Positions 59,601-64,000 of a stretch of 64,000 nt of DNA are shown here, piece by piece. Under the pieces are notes generated by a model. The model did no database searches. It was not told the DNA's origin and saw only the letters and a list, made by a program, of their open reading frames with translations. Positions within the stretch are counted from its first letter, which is position 1, and every line of letters starts with the position of its first letter. The DNA is from Phellopilus nigrolimitatus (taxonomy: Eukaryota > Basidiomycota > Agaricomycetes > Hymenochaetales > Hymenochaetaceae): positions 186,001-250,000 of the forward strand of contig JAJOHG010000021.1 of assembly GCA_021029095.1 (NCBI GenBank). The letters are read 5' to 3'. The translations under genes were made by a program, and so were the position numbers.

Positions 59601-60772
59601 TGAGAGCGACTTTATAATGATTTCCAATCACCGTAAATTAGTCTCGATTGGACCTTCAGTTGCAAGTCAGAACCAAGAATAAGGCAGAGGAGATGTAAAA
59701 TTTACACATACTTCAACAAACTCAGCCAGAATCTTGAGCGGCTCAAGACATTCAGTCTCGTAGAACTCGTCGCAAAACGCCGTCAAAGAGTGGTAGAGGG
59801 ACCAGAGCGCCAAAGCGAATGCCGTGAAAGTGTTACAATACGTAGCTCGGTAGTACATAGCTATATCGCAAAGAAAATCACAATGCTCAATATCGAGCGC
59901 TCCGTTGACCCAAAGCGATTCACTTGCCATCTCCAGGGAGAATTGTGGGCCCGTCATGCAGTCTTTCAATGTTTCGTTGAAACGGGAGTTCCAACTTGTC
60001 GAGAAGATGTCGAAGCGCGCAGAGCGAGGTTCTGGCGTGGATGCCTCCGCCCAGATGTCGAAATTTATTCTCAAACTGTCGTAGCTGAAAAAGTGGATAA
60101 GAATACTGTTGCTTGGACTAATAGTGTCGCTTACTTTAACTCGTAGGTCGCTACAGCTTCTACGAGAAATAAATAAGTGAGACTTCCGGCATAGTCAACC
60201 CATGTCGTGCTTACTCAACGTATCTGCGGAGCTTCTCCGCTGCTTCTGAGCGAGACGTGCTGATTACACTTTCCGAAAGAGACGAGATAGATGGAGTATC
60301 TAAAACAATGTTTTGAGTTGGGAGTATCAGCTTGTAAGGCTGCATTCTGGTGCTAACAAGTTTGAAAACCGATCCTCTCATCACAAAATACCTCTCCGAG
60401 ATCGGTGCAATCTACAAAAACAATAAATCAGTTCCTGTTGCAATCGAAGTCACAAGCCGATCCTTACCCATTTCTGAAACAGAGCCTAATGGGTAGCAAG
60501 TAGGCGGAGTTAAGACAAACGGATCAAAGCGATAGACGTGATATTTGTGAACTCACTATCCTCCAGCGGATTATCGAGCAAAAGTTTCGGTAGCAATCGA
60601 TGCAAGGTCTCCAACAAGTCGCGCTCTTTTTGGATCTGGTCCAGTGACACGTGTTCTGCGCTCCGCGTCCGCATCTGTCTGCGACCTTGGACACAAAAAT
60701 GGCACAGAAAACTGTGAGGATATAGCTAGGCTGGAGGGCAAAAAATATACCATATTCGTCACGACCTATCAT
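56697..60772 (-). CDS. Large membrane protein with four central helices and a beta-propeller-like tail
   Basis: Many exons; function unknown. Start ATG 60,772 (22-nt exon, MIGRDEYG). Next 60685..60557 gives RRQMRTRSAEHVSLDQIQKE ... LLPKLLLDNPLED, then short exons giving SSVSEMDCTDLGEVFCDERI and DTPSISSLSESVISTSRSEA. A longer exon covers about 60,075-59,708. The core reads AQNDTDGQQNAHDTQIHLVD ... SQFLDLVVPVIWEAQQAELS, followed by helices NMTLIATFLSAVTATTLQF, IAINTFWFCSLIFSTSSAV, MISLTVASATFSIGLCLFAF and IVTSILTSAFTSMHAIGLFA. The C-terminal third has WD-like pieces (CVSYSLDGKMICIGS; GDLFIWSRDTGKILR) spread over many small exons, ending at 56,697. The helix block is familiar from uncharacterised mushroom proteins that I cannot name. 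Internal borders between about 58,340 and 57,170 are not resolved. Confidence 0.6.
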
Positions 60773-61338
60773 AGCAAAAATTGGAGCGACACAATTACTA
60801 CCAGCAAAGACAGCGAAGGAAGTGAAGAAGTTGAAGGTATGCGAGAGATTGAAGTTGGCAAATGCGCATCAGATATTTTGTACTTCGCAAGCAGCTCCTG
60901 GCTTGCCAGCCGCCACCTAATATTCCGATCCGGGTATGATAAGTTCATTTCTGCGCACAGCTGAGCAGGTCACGCTTCTGAGACACGAGGGATGAGCGTG
61001 TTGTATCGACAGGCGAGGATACTAATCAGTTCCACATCAAAACGAGGCGATAAACGAACGAAGAGTCGTGTTGATGAAGATTGTGTGGGCGTTTGTTTGG
61101 TTCTTGTTGACACGATGGTTCACGTGTTGGCTTCAATCTCTGAAATAAAGGAGCTCTTGTGGTATTCAGAAGTCGACAGCGAATTATGCATGAAGTATGA
61201 GAGTAACGAGACGTATTGAGTTAGAAGTAGGTAAATAGAAATAAACAATCAAGTCGCGTCGGCACGTGAGAAGACATTATACACGCATAAATTACGTAGT
61301 AGATTGATCCGAGCACCACACTTTACTTCCGACCACCA
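60773..61338. other. Intergenic region between divergent genes
   Basis: Between the large membrane-protein gene (minus) and the DnaJ gene (plus). No gene supported; promoters expected. Confidence 0.4.
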
Positions 61339-62258
61339 ATGTTCTCGCATCTCCTTGCTCACTCATCTCGCCGACAATACATCGGAAAGGATACCATTTC
61401 AAAAGCATCATCAAGTACTGCATGCTTTTCTACGAACTTGCCTCAATGTCAAACGCACTACGACACGCTCGGTGTGCCTCGAACCGCGTCAAGGATGGAA
61501 ATCAAGTCCAACTACTTCGAGTATGTTTCTTCGCCAGATTTGGCTTGAACTTTCGGCCAAATTGATTACTAGGCACCGCTTTAGCTCAGCAAAAAATATC
61601 ATCCCGACGTGAACAGGGACAAGGACGAGACCGCGAAGAACAAATTCCATGAGGTCAGCGAAGCATACGCGGTGCTGAGCAGCGACAGGGAAAAGTGCGA
61701 TGCAAATAGCTAATGATGATCTGCTCTGTATTTCTAATCATTCGTTGCAGACGAGCATACGATCGTAAGCTCGGTGAAGCGCGTACACATTCGCGTGCAC
61801 AGCCTCATTCGTCCACGGCCGGTTCCACCGCTGAAGCGAGTCGATGGGCGTACGAGATGCATGGGACTCGAAAAAGAGGGGCAACGCATGCATGGGAGGG
61901 TCCACGTGCATACGGCCATAGAGCGCACCAGCACGAACAGCCCCGACACGGGCAGCATAGCTCCCACTCCAATCCATCTGATAACCCATACCGCCCCCCT
62001 GGCGCTTTTTCCGCGTCGCAGTCGCAGACGTCCGGGAGACACTACGATCCATCCGCAAGCTCATCTTCGCAATCATCTTCGCAAGCACAGCAGCGCCTGC
62101 GCCCGCATTTGTATCCATTGGCCGGGAGACAGGCGCGCGAGGAGGAGGAACGCCAGCTGCACGACCGGCTCACGCAGGAGTCGAACATCACGCGCTTTCT
62201 GCGCGCGTTGGGGATCATAATAGTCGTGTCGTGGGTCGGAGGGGGGTGGGGCGGCTAA
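61339..62258 (+). CDS. Mitochondrial DnaJ-domain protein
   Basis: J-domain co-chaperone. Probable CDS: join(61339..61524, 61585..61694, 61751..62258), 267 aa. The N-terminus (MFSHLLAHSSRRQYIGKDTI ... ACFSTN) looks like a mitochondrial presequence. The J-domain is HYDTLGVPRTASRMEIKSNY ... LSKKYHPDVNRDKDETAKNK then FHEVSEAYAVLSSDREKRAY, with the HPD motif present. The rest is His/Ser/Gln-rich, ending with a hydrophobic stretch (FLRALGIIIVVSWVGGGWGG) that may anchor it. Intron 1 is awkward: the best donor (ga/gtatgt) gives the wrong phase, and the in-phase donor (gtttct) adds one Tyr inside helix II. No zinc-finger or client-binding domain of the Ydj1/Mdj1 type is visible. Confidence 0.8.
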
Positions 62259-62469
62259 GAGCTGTGAGGCATGCTATAGATGGTGAACTGGATAATCATT
62301 TCTCGTGAGTAATTATGACTACCTCCGTGGATGTTTGCATTGACACTCTCAGCCGAACACTGTATTTTAGCCTGCATACCTCCGCCTGTGTACAACTAGC
62401 ACAAACTTCGTCATACAATTTTGTTGATCATCAATGACGACTCTTGACGAATACACAGCCAACGCTGCG

Positions 62470-62825
62470 ATATCTCAGCCTTGCTTCCTGACAGCTATTT
62501 TCTCATTCGTCCTTGATATGGATGAATAAGAAGTGAGTCTATCATTCTGCACGAGCTTCAGTTTATTCCTGACAACTTCCTTTTAAAAATAAGCGAGCGC
62601 AATTAGCTAAATCGTCTTTTCTCCTCGGGTTTCAATACTAAGTTTTATCTGTGTCATAGCTATGTTGAAGGATCTATTGGGATGTGCACGTTCATCCAAA
62701 TAAACCAAGTACATGTATGTAGCGTTTTTTTTATATCTTTTTTTTTTGTCGCCAAGTCCAATGTGTTTCTGATCGGTTCTTCTTCGGCTTTCATCGCGTG
62801 ATTGGTGCAGGCTTCCTCGGATTTA
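62470..62825 (+). repeat. Tandem direct duplication, unit 1
   Basis: A 356-bp unit beginning atatctcagccttgcttcct and ending near cttcctcggattta. It is repeated immediately downstream with roughly 85-90% identity by eye. It contains a poly-T run (62,726-62,748) and no open frame of interest. Confidence 0.88.
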
Positions 62826-63163
62826 ATATCTCAGCCTTGCTTCCTGACAGTTATTTTCTCATTCGACCTTGAATGGATGAATAGGAAGTGAGTTTATCAT
62901 TCTGCACGAGCTTCAGTTTATTCCTGACAACTTCGTTTTAAAAATAAGCGAGCGCAATTAGCCAAATCTTATTTTTTCCCCGGGTTTCAACAATAAGTTT
63001 TATCTGTGCCATAGCTGTGTTGAATGATCTATTAGGATGGGCAGTTTATCCTGATAAACGAAATACATGTATGTAGCGTGTTTTTTTTTCGCTAAGTCGG
63101 ATGTGTTTTTGATCGGTTCTTCTTCGGGTTTCATCATATGTGCAGACTTCCTCGGATTTAAAT
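62826..63163 (+). repeat. Tandem direct duplication, unit 2
   Basis: Second copy of the unit at 62,470, starting with the same 20 bases and ending at cttcctcggattta. It is slightly shorter, mostly because of a shorter T-rich stretch and small indels. It abuts unit 1 without a spacer. Confidence 0.88.
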
Positions 63164-64000
63164 TCTGCTGTAGCCTCGAGGTACATGGCTATGTAGGAAG
63201 TCGCGGTAATCGTCTTTTGCGAACCAAAGAAAGTAACTATGTTCTCCGCGTTCTCGTCTCGGAGATTGTGCGTTAGAAACATGAACATGAACTAGAACTA
63301 ACCTGCGAATAGATAATAGCAAATTTCTTGGAATGCGTTGATACGTTGTTTTCAGATTTCTTTCTTCCTCTTGAGAAGAAGTAGATAAGGTATATAAATA
63401 CTGAATTTCGTAAATAAGGACCGAGTCATGGCAATGTAGAATCGTTATCGTGCTCACCGATTACGTAAACACACTTACGTATTCCATCGATGGCATGGCG
63501 CGCTCTAAGTACTACGCCGTACATGATGCATCGTTCCCCATTGTTTTGAATGGTCCGTTTTCCTTGGCTACTTCTGGGCTCTAGCTAGCCTTTGGATTCT
63601 CCCGGTGTGCGGACAACAGCGGCTGAAAGTTCGTCCCTCTGGTTTGAAGGAACAGAACTTTCCCCTCAGCTACATGTAACTCTCAATACTTCAAGATTTG
63701 AAAAATTTATCGCTTTATAATGATGCGAGTTCTGGGCACTGGATCACCATTCCGTGGACTTAGGGCAGTTCGTGGAGTGGGAAACCCACCTGTTTTTATG
63801 TCAGAGGAATAATTGACTTCTCTCGGTCTTTCAGAGCCTCGGATTTGCCTACGTCTCGCGTTTCCTGTTTGTACTCCCGCTACCTTCGTGAAATGACCCT
63901 CTTTACGCCAGCGGATGCGTTTCCGATTCGTATTTTTTTCAAGCAGTAAGCTCTGCGACTCGGAGACGACTCTGACGTAGATCTATCCTTGTTCACTTCC

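Larger units (their letters stand above)
62259..64000. other. Intergenic end of window with a tandem duplication
   Basis: No gene is supported downstream of the DnaJ gene. The main feature is the direct duplication at 62,470-63,163; beyond it, 63,170-64,000 has only short open frames. Confidence 0.5.

Noticed and set aside
59708..60070. Alternative frame reading LRQFENKFRHLGGGIHARTS in the large membrane-protein gene
   Set aside because: It is open for only about 55 codons and its phase does not fit the preceding exon; the overlapping frame NYDSLRINFDIWAEASTPEP fits the phase and is open to the next donor.
1..64000. tRNA genes, CRISPR arrays, insertion sequences or a secondary-metabolite cluster
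   Set aside because: I saw no cloverleaf with matching A and B boxes, no spaced direct-repeat arrays, no transposase or reverse-transcriptase motifs, and no backbone enzyme; the dioxygenase pair alone does not make a cluster.

Overview
The window is genomic DNA from a filamentous basidiomycete, most probably an Agaricomycete. Nearly every gene is split by GT-AG introns of about 50-70 nt. The gene families also fit: a 7-TM protein of the DUF6534 type, an F-box protein of the common mushroom type, a Spo7 with a long C-terminal tail, and a sucrose-type GPH transporter. There is no operon structure. I rebuilt most genes by joining exons by hand. Totals that are multiples of three, together with family motifs running across the junctions, support the models.

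Layout. 1-1,600: decayed copy of the proteasome subunit gene RPN2. 3,184-5,150 (+): THR4, threonine synthase. 5,295-7,993 (-): DUS3, tRNA dihydrouridine synthase. 8,209-10,407 (+): RRP9, U3 snoRNP WD40 protein, head-to-head with DUS3. 10.4-15.7 kb: repeat-bearing and gene-poor except for an intron-dense DUF6534-like 7-TM gene (11,736-13,660, -). 15,776-18,224 (-): F-box/WD40 protein. 19.4-19.7 kb: possible P450 relic. 20,181-22,244 (-): mitochondrial ETF-ubiquinone oxidoreductase. 23,034-24,455 (-): single-pass membrane protein. 25,254-26,442 (+): SPO7. 28,646-29,797 (+): HIS2, histidinol phosphatase. 32,127-32,530 (+): a three-exon gene for an 84-aa Cys-rich protein. 32,791-34,544 (+): URC4, uracil catabolism. 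34,896-37,536 (-): sucrose/H+ symporter-like transporter. 37,921-38,857 (-): YAH1-type mitochondrial ferredoxin. 40,006-41,543 (-): PQ-loop membrane protein. 44,841-45,745 (+): damaged F-box gene. 46,790-47,573 (-): ADE8, head-to-head with 47,822-49,459 (+): APM1, AP-1 mu. 49,864-51,105 and 51,858-53,131 (-): tandem 2-oxoglutarate/Fe(II) dioxygenase copies, each with a different one-base frameshift. 54,177-55,879 (-): Ser/Pro-rich protein. 56,697-60,772 (-): large four-TM protein with a beta-propeller-like tail. 61,339-62,258 (+): mitochondrial DnaJ-like protein. 62,470-63,163: about 350-bp tandem duplication.

How the genes relate. Most are unrelated housekeeping genes: amino-acid synthesis (THR4, HIS2), purine synthesis (ADE8), pyrimidine breakdown (URC4), RNA metabolism (DUS3, RRP9), mitochondrial electron transfer and Fe-S assembly (ETF-QO, ferredoxin, DnaJ), lipid/nuclear-envelope control (SPO7) and vesicle traffic (APM1). 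They are separated by 0.5-3 kb stretches holding relics and lineage-specific membrane proteins. The least ordinary content is the three GC-AG introns, the run of micro-exons in the 7-TM gene, the doubly frameshifted dioxygenase pair, and the small Cys-rich gene that no simple open-reading-frame scan would reveal.
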